NCBI RefSeq assembly: GCF_026072915.1
Contig: NZ_AP025943.1
Coordinates: 1,922,001-1,986,000, forward strand
Length of the DNA: 64,000 nt
DNA from: Akkermansia biwaensis
GTDB lineage: Bacteria > Verrucomicrobiota > Verrucomicrobiia > Verrucomicrobiales > Akkermansiaceae
Reading direction: 5' to 3'
How positions within the stretch are numbered: the first letter of the stretch is position 1; each line of letters begins with the position of its first letter. Positions 1 to 8,061 of this stretch are shown piece by piece. The notes beneath the pieces are model-generated. The model did no database searches. It had not been told where the DNA came from and saw nothing but the letters and a program-made list of their open reading frames with translations. The translations under genes were made by a program, and so were the position numbers.

Positions 1-772
1 GTGCCTCTGTACGAGATGTAAGTGTTTTCTTAGCCTTTTCAGCTAATAACTGCATATCCTGACTGGCGGCAGGGTCAGACAAGAGGTCGATTGCGCTTTC
101 CGACGACATCTGCAAACGGTCCACCAGCATTCCTTGCATGACTTCATCCCAGTTTTTTCCACCCAAGAGATGATTGCCATCGGTACAGACTACATTCAGT
201 CCCTTGGGGGAAACATTAATAATGGTCACGTCGAAGGTTCCTCCACCCAAATCGTAGACCAGGATATTGCGTTCTTCGGCATGGTGATTTTGGGTGAGTC
301 CATAGGCCATGGCGGCGGCAGTGGGCTCATTGAGTATTTCCAGAACATTGAGGCCGGCAATCTCCCCGGCCGCCTTGGTGGCTTCGCGCTCCTGATGGGA
401 AAAGTAGGCCGGACAGGTAATAACCACATCCTGAATTTCCTGCCCCAGACGCTCGGATGCATCATTCACCAGTTTACGCAGAATGCAGGCCGAGACCTGC
501 TCCGGCCTGTACGAACCCTTTGAACAGGAAAAGCGGTAGTTCTCCGAACCCATTTCGCGTTTAATGAAGGTACACACTTCGCCGGGACTCATGGAAGCCT
601 CCTGCTTGGCTTCATCGCCTACGACAATTCGATCATCATCGAACCAGACAACGGAAGGCGTCGTGCGTTCACCTTCACTGTTCAGCAAAACCTGGGGACG
701 GCCATCCCTGCCTACATATGCCACACAGCTGTATGTTGTGCCCAGATCAATTCCCACGGCTATCCTGTTCAT
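1..772 (-). CDS. Hsp70-family (DnaK-like) chaperone, 3' end cut by window edge
   Basis: ATP-dependent Hsp70 chaperone; only the first 257 codons (most of the nucleotide-binding domain) lie in the window. Visible actin-fold motifs are the phosphate-1 loop IDLGTTYS near residues 8-15, NEPTAAAMAYG, and the phosphate-2 loop YDLGGGTFDV near residue 175, followed by LLGGKNWDE. The start is the ATG at 772-770 (MNRIAVGIDLG), which places the P1 loop at the position normal for DnaK. It lies 12 nt downstream of the stop of a second Hsp70 gene on the same strand, so the two are almost certainly cotranscribed. It is clearly paralogous to that neighbour but not a recent duplicate. The cytosolic role and client are unknown. 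Whether a peptide-binding domain follows cannot be seen. Confidence 0.93.
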   Translation of the reverse strand, partial: MNRIAVGIDLGTTYSCVAYVGRDGRPQVLLNSEGERTTPSVVWFDDDRIVVGDEAKQEASMSPGEVCTFIKREMGSENYRFSCSKGSYRPEQVSACILRKLVNDASERLGQEIQDVVITCPAYFSHQEREATKAAGEIAGLNVLEILNEPTAAAMAYGLTQNHHAEERNILVYDLGGGTFDVTIINVSPKGLNVVCTDGNHLLGGKNWDEVMQGMLVDRLQMSSESAIDLLSDPAASQDMQLLAEKAKKTLTSRTEA

Positions 773-784
773 GATTTATGTTGG

Positions 785-2470
785 TTAATCGGCCATCTCC
801 AGATCGGCTACAACTTCCTCCAGCTTTTTCCGTTCTTCTTCACTGAGGACTCCTTCTACCTGGAAGGGCACAACAATTTTTTTGTCATTGGTAACATCCC
901 GGGCAGTCAATTCGAGCCGGCCTTCAGGATCCAGCGCGAATGTTACTTCAATAGGAGCTCCTGCGGGCAAGCCGGGAGTCAATTCCATGGTTGCTTTGCC
1001 AAGTTCCAGGCAACAGTCCAGATCCGCTTGTTTTCCCACAATGTTATTGGAATAGACGATGAGAGGCAGAGTGGCTGCATTAGCGGCAGAAACAGGGAAA
1101 GTTTGAGTATTGTTGCAAGGAACTTCATTCTGTTTTTCGATCAGGTTGTAACAGACAAATATACCTTCCTTGTTCTTCACCCGAATACCGATACTTTTGG
1201 AAGCCACCGTAATCATCTCGGTGTTAACCGCAGTATCAATCGTTTCAGGTGCCAACGAAAATTCGTCTGCAACTTTCTTATTTGCCTCGTCTTCGAGTTT
1301 TCCTGTCGGGGTATCGGGATTTGCTTCTTTCAGATCTTTAAGAACCTTTTCATAAAGATCCCTGATAGCTTTATTATTCCCATAGAGGGCAGCGCCCTTG
1401 GAAACAGCATGATTGGGCTCATACAGTTTGGGCTCTACCCTCAACGTGTCCTTGTAGCGGCTATTAACCATCTCCATCACCTGCGGCATATAAGTAGAAC
1501 CTCCGACCAGCAGGAATTCATCTATTTTTTCCACACCTGTTTTTTCACGAGCCATGGCAATCATGGCATCCGTGAATTCTATCGTACGGTTAAGCAGAGG
1601 CTGAGTCGCTTCATTGAATTCCTCCCGAGTCACACTCACCTTGCTCTTGCTGCCGTCGCAGCAGGTAATGCGGGCGGTAGCTGTTTCTTTCTGGCTGAGA
1701 CTCATTTTTGTCTTTTCCACTGTCGTGATCAAGGCAGCCCTGGTTTCCGAGTCGGCCATCAGGTCGCCTGCTTCGGGGTTTTCAATGAGAAGTTTTTCGA
1801 GCAACAGGTCACGCAGAGCGGCATCCCAGTCAGCCCCCCCCAGCTTGTGATCTCCATCGGAGCAAATGACCTTTACTCCCCTGGGAGAAATCTCCACGAC
1901 GGTCACGTCGAACGTACCGCCGCCCAAGTCATAGACGATGATCTGCCTTGTCTCCAGTGTTTCTCCCTGATCGTTTCCGGCTATCCCCATTCCGTAGGAA
2001 ATAGCTGCGGCAATGGGCTCGTCCACAACGGCCAGTACATTGAGTTTTGCCAGTTCGCCGGCTGCTTTCGTGGCCATGCGTTCGGCTTCATTGAAATAGG
2101 CAGGGCACGTGATGACGACATCCTTTACTTCATGGCCGCTCATCTCGGCTCCTTTCACCATGTATTTAAGAATGAGGGAAGAAATGGATTCGGGAGAATG
2201 TTCCTTATCCAGGAAAGTTTTACGCCAGGTTGTTCCCATTTCACGCTTGATCAAGTGGACAAAGTTATCCGGATCGGTATAGGCGGATTCCTTGGCCCCT
2301 TCCCCGACAACAATACCGCCATCTTCAAAGAAGACGGCGGAAGCTGTAATGGAACCGCCGTCCGGGTTATTGATGATTTCAACATTGCCGCTGTCGCCCA
2401 CATGGGAAATGGCGGAATACGTGGTACCCAGATCGATACCGTATACTTTGATTTTAGTGTTTTCGCTCAT
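785..2470 (-). CDS. Hsp70-family (DnaK-like) chaperone, short form
   Basis: 561-residue Hsp70. The nucleotide-binding domain shows IDLGTTYS (residues 11-18), DEPIAAAISYG, YDLGGGTFDVTVV and LVGGSTYMPQV. It is followed by a beta-sandwich substrate-binding region (VTFALDPEGRLELTARD). The protein ends soon after, about 60-80 residues short of housekeeping DnaK, so the helical lid is largely missing. This is typical of specialised Hsp70s rather than the main DnaK. It follows a GrpE-like gene by 49 nt and precedes another Hsp70 by 12 nt. No J-domain gene is in view. Known for the family: ATP-driven client cycling with a GrpE-type exchange factor. Inferred: it serves a dedicated client made by the same operon. 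Confidence 0.95.
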   Translation of the reverse strand: MSENTKIKVYGIDLGTTYSAISHVGDSGNVEIINNPDGGSITASAVFFEDGGIVVGEGAKESAYTDPDNFVHLIKREMGTTWRKTFLDKEHSPESISSLILKYMVKGAEMSGHEVKDVVITCPAYFNEAERMATKAAGELAKLNVLAVVDEPIAAAISYGMGIAGNDQGETLETRQIIVYDLGGGTFDVTVVEISPRGVKVICSDGDHKLGGADWDAALRDLLLEKLLIENPEAGDLMADSETRAALITTVEKTKMSLSQKETATARITCCDGSKSKVSVTREEFNEATQPLLNRTIEFTDAMIAMAREKTGVEKIDEFLLVGGSTYMPQVMEMVNSRYKDTLRVEPKLYEPNHAVSKGAALYGNNKAIRDLYEKVLKDLKEANPDTPTGKLEDEANKKVADEFSLAPETIDTAVNTEMITVASKSIGIRVKNKEGIFVCYNLIEKQNEVPCNNTQTFPVSAANAATLPLIVYSNNIVGKQADLDCCLELGKATMELTPGLPAGAPIEVTFALDPEGRLELTARDVTNDKKIVVPFQVEGVLSEEERKKLEEVVADLEMAD

Positions 2471-2519
2471 AATGAAAATATGTGTGATGTCATGGAATGG
2501 ATGGTAGAGGAAAAAGTAA

Positions 2520-3434
2520 TTATTCCGTTGCCAGTACGTAGACGGCTACTTTTTCGGGGCGGATGACTTTTCCGTCTTTTTCGAATCCCCAGCGCAAAGA
2601 GGCCTGAATGGTTTTGGCCAGGGAAGGATCGTCGGTTGCAACGGTCTTGAGTACGCTGTGGCGTTTATGATTGAAAGCGGCCCCTGCTTCGGTGCGAAAG
2701 GAATCGATGTCGTTGTTTTCGAGCAGATCGCGCAGGTCTTCGGCATGGGCCAGGACCAGTTTCTGGAGTTTGGCATAGTTTTCCGGGGTGGCTTCCAGAG
2801 CTCTGTAATGTTCGGCGCTTCGTTCCGCACCGTCGATCTCAGCAATAAGATCCATCACGATAGCCTTGTTGAGTTTTTCATGTATTTCACGGTGGTAGGC
2901 ATCGAGTTCCTGATATTGCCTGTCAATGATTTCTTTTTTGGAGGCGTCATAGCGCATTTTGCTGTTGAACTCTTCCCGGAGACTGGATATTTGCGTTTGC
3001 AGGGTAGTCAGGACATTCAGTATCGGAGTCAGGTCAGCTGTCGCCTGGTGAGAAGTCGGCTCTTCAATGACGGACTGAGGAGAAGAATCCGGGGCAGCTT
3101 TCGGAGAGGATTCCAATTCAGGGCTTGTCTCCGAATGAATATCTGACGCAATTTCCTCCGGCACGGCTACAGGAGCAGACTCCGGTGAGGATTCCACTTC
3201 AACATCTGATCCGGTTTTGCTCTCCGGTGTGAATTTCTGCCGCAGCTCGACTTCGGAGACGGGGCCTTCTTCCGGCTCCATTTCCTGTGGAGATTCCGGT
3301 TGATTCTCCTGCTCCGGAGCGGTTTCCGAAACGGAAGAACCTTCCATACCGGAATTTTCTATTATGATATTTTCTTCAGCTGATTCAAATATGCATTCGC
3401 TGATGCAGTCTTCTGGATTATTCTGGTTAGTCAT
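2520..3434 (-). CDS. GrpE-like nucleotide exchange factor with acidic N-terminal extension
   Basis: 304 residues. The first ~140 residues are low-complexity, rich in Glu, Pro and Ser, and probably disordered. Residues ~145-200 form a coiled coil. The end resembles the GrpE beta-wing: AAFNHKRHSVLKTV, WGFEKDGKVIRPEKV, VYVLATE. GrpE releases ADP from Hsp70. Its position directly upstream of two Hsp70 genes supports that role. The start chosen is MTNQNNPED at 3434; a longer frame upstream would overlap the preceding gene by 55 nt and adds a basic, non-GrpE-like stretch. The chromosome must also have a housekeeping grpE, so this is probably a dedicated partner. The family call rests on the C-terminal pattern only. 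Confidence 0.8.
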   Translation of the reverse strand: MTNQNNPEDCISECIFESAEENIIIENSGMEGSSVSETAPEQENQPESPQEMEPEEGPVSEVELRQKFTPESKTGSDVEVESSPESAPVAVPEEIASDIHSETSPELESSPKAAPDSSPQSVIEEPTSHQATADLTPILNVLTTLQTQISSLREEFNSKMRYDASKKEIIDRQYQELDAYHREIHEKLNKAIVMDLIAEIDGAERSAEHYRALEATPENYAKLQKLVLAHAEDLRDLLENNDIDSFRTEAGAAFNHKRHSVLKTVATDDPSLAKTIQASLRWGFEKDGKVIRPEKVAVYVLATE

Positions 3435-3481
3435 GATGGTGGTGTGTGTGAATTGAGGGAGAGGGAAAGATAAGTGCGGGA

Positions 3482-4651
3482 TCAGGCGGGAATATTTTGT
3501 AACAGCCATTTGGCGAGAGCGTAAACGCCGGGACATTCGTTCAATTCCTGGTCGCTGGAGGAGATGGAAAAAAATGCCGTATTTCGGAAAAGATCGGCTT
3601 TTCCGAGAACATCAGCCCATTGGAGGTCATGAAGGAAATGACGGCAGGCGGCTTGATCCGCACCGGCATCAAGCTCACATGCTTCATCAAAGGGCAGAAT
3701 CTTGTCATTCGACCGGATGACCACGGCGCATTTAAGCTTTTGCAATCTTGTTTTGTAGGCCGTGCTCATCAGTTCATGCCACTTGTCGAAGGCTTGTGCA
3801 AATGAGGCACTGCCAGCCGTTTCTTCCACCACAAAAACGGCGCCTTGCAAAAGAGAGTAGAAGGGCATGGCATCTAACGAATTAATAGAGGCCGCATCGC
3901 TTCCTTCGAAATCGCAAATTTGCAGGCAAAGTGTAGGTTGTTTGTCGTTTCTCTTGCGGCTGAGCAACAATTCGATGTAGTTGTATCTGGGTTGAGTGCG
4001 TGTGGTATTGATGCGAGGAGTATCGTACGTGTACCACCGGGGTACGGATACGTTTCCCAAGGCTGAAACAAGGGCTCGCAAAAGAGAAGTCCTTGTTGTA
4101 TCCGAACCGGCTACACAGGCGACAGGCAGCATGCGGACCCCATTTTCATTCGTTTCTTCGCTGGAAAAACGGGAAGTTTGCAGTTTAAAGAAAGATAGAG
4201 GAAGAATGAAGAGTGCGGACAGGAGAGCATATGCTGCCAGAACAGCCAGAGAAACGATCGGGCGCATGATGTAGACTTCCACCATGGATACCAGCCTGAC
4301 CAACAGGTTTCCCTGACCAGATAGCTCCCGGTAAACCTTGACAGGGGCAACGATGCTGGCTTTACCGGCCCCCAGAAGTGTTTGCGACCAGATTTGCAGA
4401 GCAGTGTTCAGTCCCTTGCTTCTGGCATATTTTCGGCGTGTAATACGGTTGATCGAGAGAATATTGGACAGAACCATTCCCAGTACCCACAGACTGTATC
4501 CTGCGTAGAAACCGTACTCGATCGAGATATCTGCCACTCTGCGCGTCTCCTCCTCCAGATAACCGGAGATGATAAAACTATACAGCAACGAACCACCGAT
4601 AAGAAGAACAAAGGCGAGACGGCCAAAGTTGATGTTGGACGGTTTATTCAT
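3482..4651 (-). CDS. Membrane protein with degenerate GTPase-like cytoplasmic domain
   Basis: 389 residues, family not recognised by name. Hydrophobic helices lie near residues 12-30, 45-65 and 128-155. The soluble C-terminal part resembles a small P-loop GTPase core: a strand and loop CVAGSDTTRTS at 179-189 sits where a Walker A would be but lacks the GK pair. DFEG at 247-250 is in the switch II/Walker B position, and CAVVIRSNDK at 308-317 resembles the strand before the NKxD box. The fold assignment is an inference from order and spacing. The gene stands 47 nt upstream of grpE-like and 42 nt downstream of a lipoprotein gene in the same operon. It may link the cytoplasmic Hsp70s to the envelope lipoproteins. 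Confidence 0.72.
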   Translation of the reverse strand: MNKPSNINFGRLAFVLLIGGSLLYSFIISGYLEEETRRVADISIEYGFYAGYSLWVLGMVLSNILSINRITRRKYARSKGLNTALQIWSQTLLGAGKASIVAPVKVYRELSGQGNLLVRLVSMVEVYIMRPIVSLAVLAAYALLSALFILPLSFFKLQTSRFSSEETNENGVRMLPVACVAGSDTTRTSLLRALVSALGNVSVPRWYTYDTPRINTTRTQPRYNYIELLLSRKRNDKQPTLCLQICDFEGSDAASINSLDAMPFYSLLQGAVFVVEETAGSASFAQAFDKWHELMSTAYKTRLQKLKCAVVIRSNDKILPFDEACELDAGADQAACRHFLHDLQWADVLGKADLFRNTAFFSISSSDQELNECPGVYALAKWLLQNIPA

Positions 4652-4693
4652 GTACCGTTATCACGTAGGAGACAAACGCAATGAGGAAGCTGG

Positions 4694-5035
4694 CTACATA
4701 TTTCCCAGTTCAGCCTCAATATCTTTGATTGCCGCGTTGATCGATTCCTTATCCTGCAGTGAGGAAGAGGCTTCCTTGCGGGCTTGCAACTCGTTACGTT
4801 TTTTCAGAAGATCGTCTCGGGTATTAGCGTAACTACTTGTCGTCTTTTTTATCTTATTGTATGTCGCTTGTTTGACCGACTGTTCCGACAGTAGACTTTG
4901 ACGGCGCTCCATGGCCTTATCGGGAGACCAGAAAATACCTCCTTGGGTGGGATCTCCGGTAGTGCTGCAGGAGGAGAGCAAGGTACAAGAGACAACAAAA
5001 ACGCTTGTTAGACAGAGGTGATTGTTCGTATTCAT
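4694..5035 (-). CDS. Small lipoprotein with C-terminal coiled coil
   Basis: 113 residues. The start at 5035 (MNTNNHLCL) gives a short n-region, a hydrophobic core and a lipobox LLSSC followed by STTG, so the mature protein would begin at that Cys and be lipid-anchored. The rest is charged and heptad-like (DDLLKKRNELQARKE, SINAAIKDIEAEL), predicting a coiled coil of ~60 residues. An in-frame upstream extension to 5245 exists but overlaps the neighbouring gene and lacks a signal peptide, so it was not used. It lies between a glycine-zipper lipoprotein and a membrane GTPase-like protein on the same strand. No known family; an envelope structural or adaptor role is inferred only from its form. 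Confidence 0.8.
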   Translation of the reverse strand: MNTNNHLCLTSVFVVSCTLLSSCSTTGDPTQGGIFWSPDKAMERRQSLLSEQSVKQATYNKIKKTTSSYANTRDDLLKKRNELQARKEASSSLQDKESINAAIKDIEAELGNM

Positions 5036-5135
5036 AAGAAAGGCAGGTTCATTAGATGGGGAATTTTTCGGAAATATAAGATCCGTGTCTTTACCGGGCC
5101 TGGTGGAGTCAAGCCCGGTAAATAATTTTTGACTT

Positions 5136-5762
5136 TTATGCAGAAAGGGTAGAAAGGGCTTTCTTGTGTTTTGCCAGAGAATTGATTTCATGACTGAGCG
5201 TGCTGATCTTGCCTCGCAGAGCGATTTTCTGATTGCCGGAAGCATTATCGGCTGCTTTTCGCGCCAGGGTTACTTCTTCATTGAGAATAGAAATGCGCTT
5301 ATCGACTTCCCTCGTCATTTTTTGTGATTTTGTTTTGACGTCGGAAGAGGCGAGATTCCTTTTTTCTTTTTTCAGATTGGCAATAGACTGAGCCAATTCC
5401 GCGTTTCTGGATTTCGTCTGTGCAATGAGCTTGTCCATAACCTGATTGCTGTGTCTGATCTGTTCTTCTACACTGGCGTATTCTTTTTTCTGCTGGACAA
5501 CGTAATCCCCCCAGAACCAGCCGGCGATTGCGCCAATGCTCCCCCCAATGGCAGCTCCGATAACAGTAGATTTAGTATCACCTCCTATAGCCTGACCCGC
5601 CAGAGCTCCCACACCAGCTCCACCAGCTGCTCCTATTCCCGTAGCCTGAGCATACGTCTTTGTTGTATCTGACATGTTGGCACAGGAACCCAGACCGAAG
5701 GTTAGTACGCCGGCTTCCATGAGTAATACGAATGCGTTCTTGAAGTAATGTTTGTTATTCAT
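5136..5762 (-). CDS. Glycine-zipper lipoprotein with coiled-coil tail
   Basis: 208 residues. An N-terminal signal with lipobox FGLGSC suggests lipid anchoring. Residues ~41-85 hold two glycine-zipper hairpins (GIGAAGGAGVGALAG, then VIGAAIGGSIGAIAGWFWG), a pattern found in outer-membrane or pore-associated proteins. The remaining ~120 residues are Lys/Glu/Asn/Ala-rich heptads predicting a long coiled coil. The start codon is 2 nt from the stop of the upstream KADL-repeat gene, indicating translational coupling. The small lipoprotein gene follows after 100 nt. Glycine-zipper proteins can oligomerise in membranes; that this one does is inference. Confidence 0.85.
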   Translation of the reverse strand: MNNKHYFKNAFVLLMEAGVLTFGLGSCANMSDTTKTYAQATGIGAAGGAGVGALAGQAIGGDTKSTVIGAAIGGSIGAIAGWFWGDYVVQQKKEYASVEEQIRHSNQVMDKLIAQTKSRNAELAQSIANLKKEKRNLASSDVKTKSQKMTREVDKRISILNEEVTLARKAADNASGNQKIALRGKISTLSHEINSLAKHKKALSTLSA

Positions 5763-5764
5763 GT

Positions 5765-6751
5765 TTATTGGTTGTTGCTGATAGTTTTCTGTCGAGAGTA
5801 TTCAATGGGGGTGAAACCTTTGCTTAGTTCGGCAGGAGTATCCTGAATGTCATCAGACAATCCTGTGATTTGACCCTCCGCATCCAGCATGACAACGGTC
5901 TTGCCATATACATCCAGCCGCATTCCTTCTGCATCCAGAAAGATTCGTCTGGTATTTATTTCTAACATCCGGTCTTTTCTTCCTAAGGAGGTTAGCCTGA
6001 CAACGCGTACGGGAAATCTGGCAAGGAACCTGTTCATACTTTCCAGAATATCGTCACGGGATGTTTTGATATCCAATGACATATTAAGAATTTCTTCCGA
6101 AAACATGGTAGAAATGGATTCTCCCTCAGGATATCTACCGACCAGAAGGTACAGCATATGATAGGCCTTCTTTTCGAGTAATTCGGGGGTTAGTGGTTTC
6201 AGGTCTGCTTTCAGGTCTGCTTTCAGGTCTGCTTTCAGGTCTGCTTTCAGGTCTGCTTTCAGGTCTGCTTTCAGGTCTGCTTTCAGGTCTGCTTTCAGGT
6301 CTGCTTTCAGGTCTGCTTTCAGGTCTGCTTTCAGGTCTGCTTTCAGGTCTGCTTTCAGGTCTGCTTTCAGGTCTGCTTTCGGATCTGCTTCAGAGGAAAG
6401 TGGAGTTTCCGGGCTAAGAATTATGGGAATGAACTCCTGAGTTTCCTCGATCTGCCCGTTCAGTCGATCTGCAATATTGTAGTGGTTAAAACAGAAGACA
6501 GCAGCCATGCCGGCCAGAATGAAAAACGGCAGCAGAGGACCGGTTAGTGAGAGATAACGAGCTGTAGAATGGGGCAAACCGCAATGGCTGCACACATCGC
6601 CTCCATGCGTTTGATTGCAAATACATTTAACCAGTTGACCCGATCCCATAAATTTTCTTACTGAAGAACACGATACAGCATTCATAATGCTGATTCCGTG
6701 TTTGTGCTTCGATAACCAAACATTAACAGGAATAATCCATGACAATTTCAT
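5765..6751 (-). CDS. Zinc-ribbon single-pass membrane protein with 15 KADL tetrapeptide repeats
   Basis: 328 residues, first visible gene of the operon. Cys pairs CIC (43-45) and CSHC (54-57) form a probable zinc ribbon. A membrane helix follows at 72-90 (LLPFFILAGMAAVFCF). Residues 125-184 are 15 units of KADL, preceded by a degenerate EADP unit, giving a regular highly charged tether. A C-terminal domain of ~140 residues (KKAYHMLYLLVGRYPEGES to the end) follows. The ribbon would be cytoplasmic and the C-terminal domain periplasmic if the helix is N-in. An alternative start, MNAVSC at 6685, would remove 22 residues; neither start has a clear Shine-Dalgarno. No known family recognised. Confidence 0.82.
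   Translation of the reverse strand: MKLSWIIPVNVWLSKHKHGISIMNAVSCSSVRKFMGSGQLVKCICNQTHGGDVCSHCGLPHSTARYLSLTGPLLPFFILAGMAAVFCFNHYNIADRLNGQIEETQEFIPIILSPETPLSSEADPKADLKADLKADLKADLKADLKADLKADLKADLKADLKADLKADLKADLKADLKADLKADLKPLTPELLEKKAYHMLYLLVGRYPEGESISTMFSEEILNMSLDIKTSRDDILESMNRFLARFPVRVVRLTSLGRKDRMLEINTRRIFLDAEGMRLDVYGKTVVMLDAEGQITGLSDDIQDTPAELSKGFTPIEYSRQKTISNNQ
6203..6382. repeat. 12-bp tandem repeat, 15 units, inside a coding region
   Basis: Unit gtctgctttcag on the plus strand: fourteen identical copies from 6203 to 6370 and a fifteenth with one change in its last two bases. Read on the minus strand each unit encodes LKAD, so unit gain or loss keeps the frame. The near-perfect identity at synonymous positions points to recent slipped-strand expansion. 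The flanking unit (ggatctgcttca) has diverged, as expected at the edge of an array. Confidence 0.97.
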
Positions 6752-6847
6752 CCATAATTCATGGAAGAATCAGAAAAAAAATTCCCTTAAATCCTTCCCA
6801 ATTATTTCAAAAATATCATTTTGATTTTTTTTTTTGACATCAGCATT

Positions 6848-7855
6848 ATGAATGAAGAACTCACTGAAAATCTCATTGCAAAAGAATTACTGAAGAAGGT
6901 TGACCTTACACAGTGCGATTTGGCTCGTCTTATACTAGAAGCTATTGAAAATCTCGGTAATTTGGCTCGGGGGCTCAACCGGGTAGAACTGATTGTTCTT
7001 CTGCGCAACACGTTGCAAAAAGGAGTGTCCGTTGTAAAATCTGCCTCTCATACAGTCACTTTGGAAGTAGCAGCCTGGGCAAGTGTCGATGCCCGGAAGG
7101 ATCTGAGACCGTCATCGAAAAGAGATTTGCGCCATTTCATTCGTCGGATTCTACGTGTCGAGGGCGTTGCCCAATTGCCTTTGCGTTCCATGACTCCTGT
7201 TCAATGCAAGAAGATTTTAGAGAAGGCATTCGGTTCAAGTCCAAGCAGTTATACGAAGGGGCGCGTTATTCTTCACAGCATATTTACTTACGGCATTCGC
7301 CAGGAATGGTGTGATGTAAACCCGGTAGTCCGCATTGAAGTGCCCAAGATAAAAGAAAGATACATTAAGCCGCTTTCCCTGGAGGATGTGGAAAAACTGA
7401 AGGAAGCTGCTACACACCCCGAATTCAGGAATATGCGTTTTTCCTTGAATTTGATGCTTTACGCCGGAATCAGACCGACTGAGGTAAGCCGTTTGCAGAA
7501 AACTGACTTCCAGTGGGATGAGCGTCTGGTAATCGTGCGGTCTACCATCAGTAAGACTGGCGGCGGCAGAGCCGTATCTCTAAGAGGGATTCACAATATC
7601 AGGAAGAAAGACCGTTATATTCCTCGAAATTGGAAACACAAATGGAAAGCTTTGCGCAGAGCTGCCGGTTTCCAGAGTAACTGGGTGCCCGATATTTGTC
7701 GCCACACGTTTGCGAGTTATCATGCTGCTTATTTCCGAAACCTGTCGGAGTTACAAATGGAAATGGGACACCGTGACACCTCATTACTGAGGAGCCGCTA
7801 TATGGCTCCTGTTCTGCGAAAAGATGCTGCTGCGTTCTGGCGAGAAGCTAAATAG
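6848..7855 (+). CDS. Tyrosine recombinase (phage-type integrase)
   Basis: 335 residues from the ATG at 6848 (MNEELTEN); the longer frame reads through a poly-T stretch and was rejected. A SAM-like core-binding domain covers roughly residues 70-165 and the catalytic domain 175-335. Catalytic candidates are Arg209 in YAGIRPTE, Arg285-His286 in ICRHTFASYH, His308 in MGHRD and nucleophile Tyr318 in RSRYMAP. The usual box II His three residues before Arg285 is Asp282. It is transcribed divergently from the chaperone operon across ~100 bp. No excisionase or phage structural genes are nearby, so it is either an orphan integrase or the left marker of a genomic island. Confidence 0.92.
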   Translation: MNEELTENLIAKELLKKVDLTQCDLARLILEAIENLGNLARGLNRVELIVLLRNTLQKGVSVVKSASHTVTLEVAAWASVDARKDLRPSSKRDLRHFIRRILRVEGVAQLPLRSMTPVQCKKILEKAFGSSPSSYTKGRVILHSIFTYGIRQEWCDVNPVVRIEVPKIKERYIKPLSLEDVEKLKEAATHPEFRNMRFSLNLMLYAGIRPTEVSRLQKTDFQWDERLVIVRSTISKTGGGRAVSLRGIHNIRKKDRYIPRNWKHKWKALRRAAGFQSNWVPDICRHTFASYHAAYFRNLSELQMEMGHRDTSLLRSRYMAPVLRKDAAAFWREAK

Positions 7856-7907
7856 TAAGGCAAGAGACTTGGTATGCGAAACCAGAACGCAAGTGCTTTT
7901 CCTGGTG

Positions 7908-8051
7908 CCTTACCTGATGGTGGAGTGTGTATAATGGAGTCATGAGAATATGACGGCAGGTAATAAACCGTCACATATAGATGACGCGAATGGAATAGAT
8001 TTTTCAATTATGATTGATAAAATTGTTCGGCTGATATATTTATCAATCGTA
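7908..8051. repeat. Left copy of a ~145-bp inverted duplication (kinase promoter and start)
   Basis: This segment matches the reverse complement of 13050-13194 at roughly 85% identity by eye. The shared sequence includes the stretch atgacggcaggtaat and the block cacatatagatgacgcg. On the minus strand it contains the beginning of the kinase gene that is intact at 13159: an ATG at 7943 reading MTPLYTLHHQVR (intact copy MTPFYALRHQVR), after which homology stops near the integrase 3' end. It therefore holds a dead kinase 5' end plus its promoter, pointing away from the ATPase gene. Confidence 0.85.
8012..8048. promoter_or_regulatory. Dyad gattgataaa-N17-tttatcaatc upstream of the ATPase gene
   Basis: Perfect 10-bp inverted repeat with half-site centres about 27 bp apart, ending 13 nt before the ATPase start. 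The same dyad (11-bp arms, N18) lies upstream of the intact kinase at 13051-13090. Its arms are conserved while its spacer differs between the copies, as expected if the half-sites are bound by a protein. It could also form an RNA hairpin in the leader. The regulator is not identified. Confidence 0.6.
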
Positions 8052-8061
8052 AGAAGAAAAA

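Noticed and set aside
1028-2566. Plus-strand frame of 512 codons over the Hsp70 gene
   Set aside because: Antisense shadow; composition rich in Phe, His and Gly with no family features, while the minus strand encodes an unmistakable Hsp70.
6203-6382. CRISPR-like repeat array
   Set aside because: Units are 12 bp, directly contiguous without spacers and in frame inside a gene.
6193-6417. Plus-strand reading of the 12-bp repeat as GLLS repeats
   Set aside because: Same DNA read in the wrong direction; the minus-strand gene has continuous coding sequence on both sides of the repeat.
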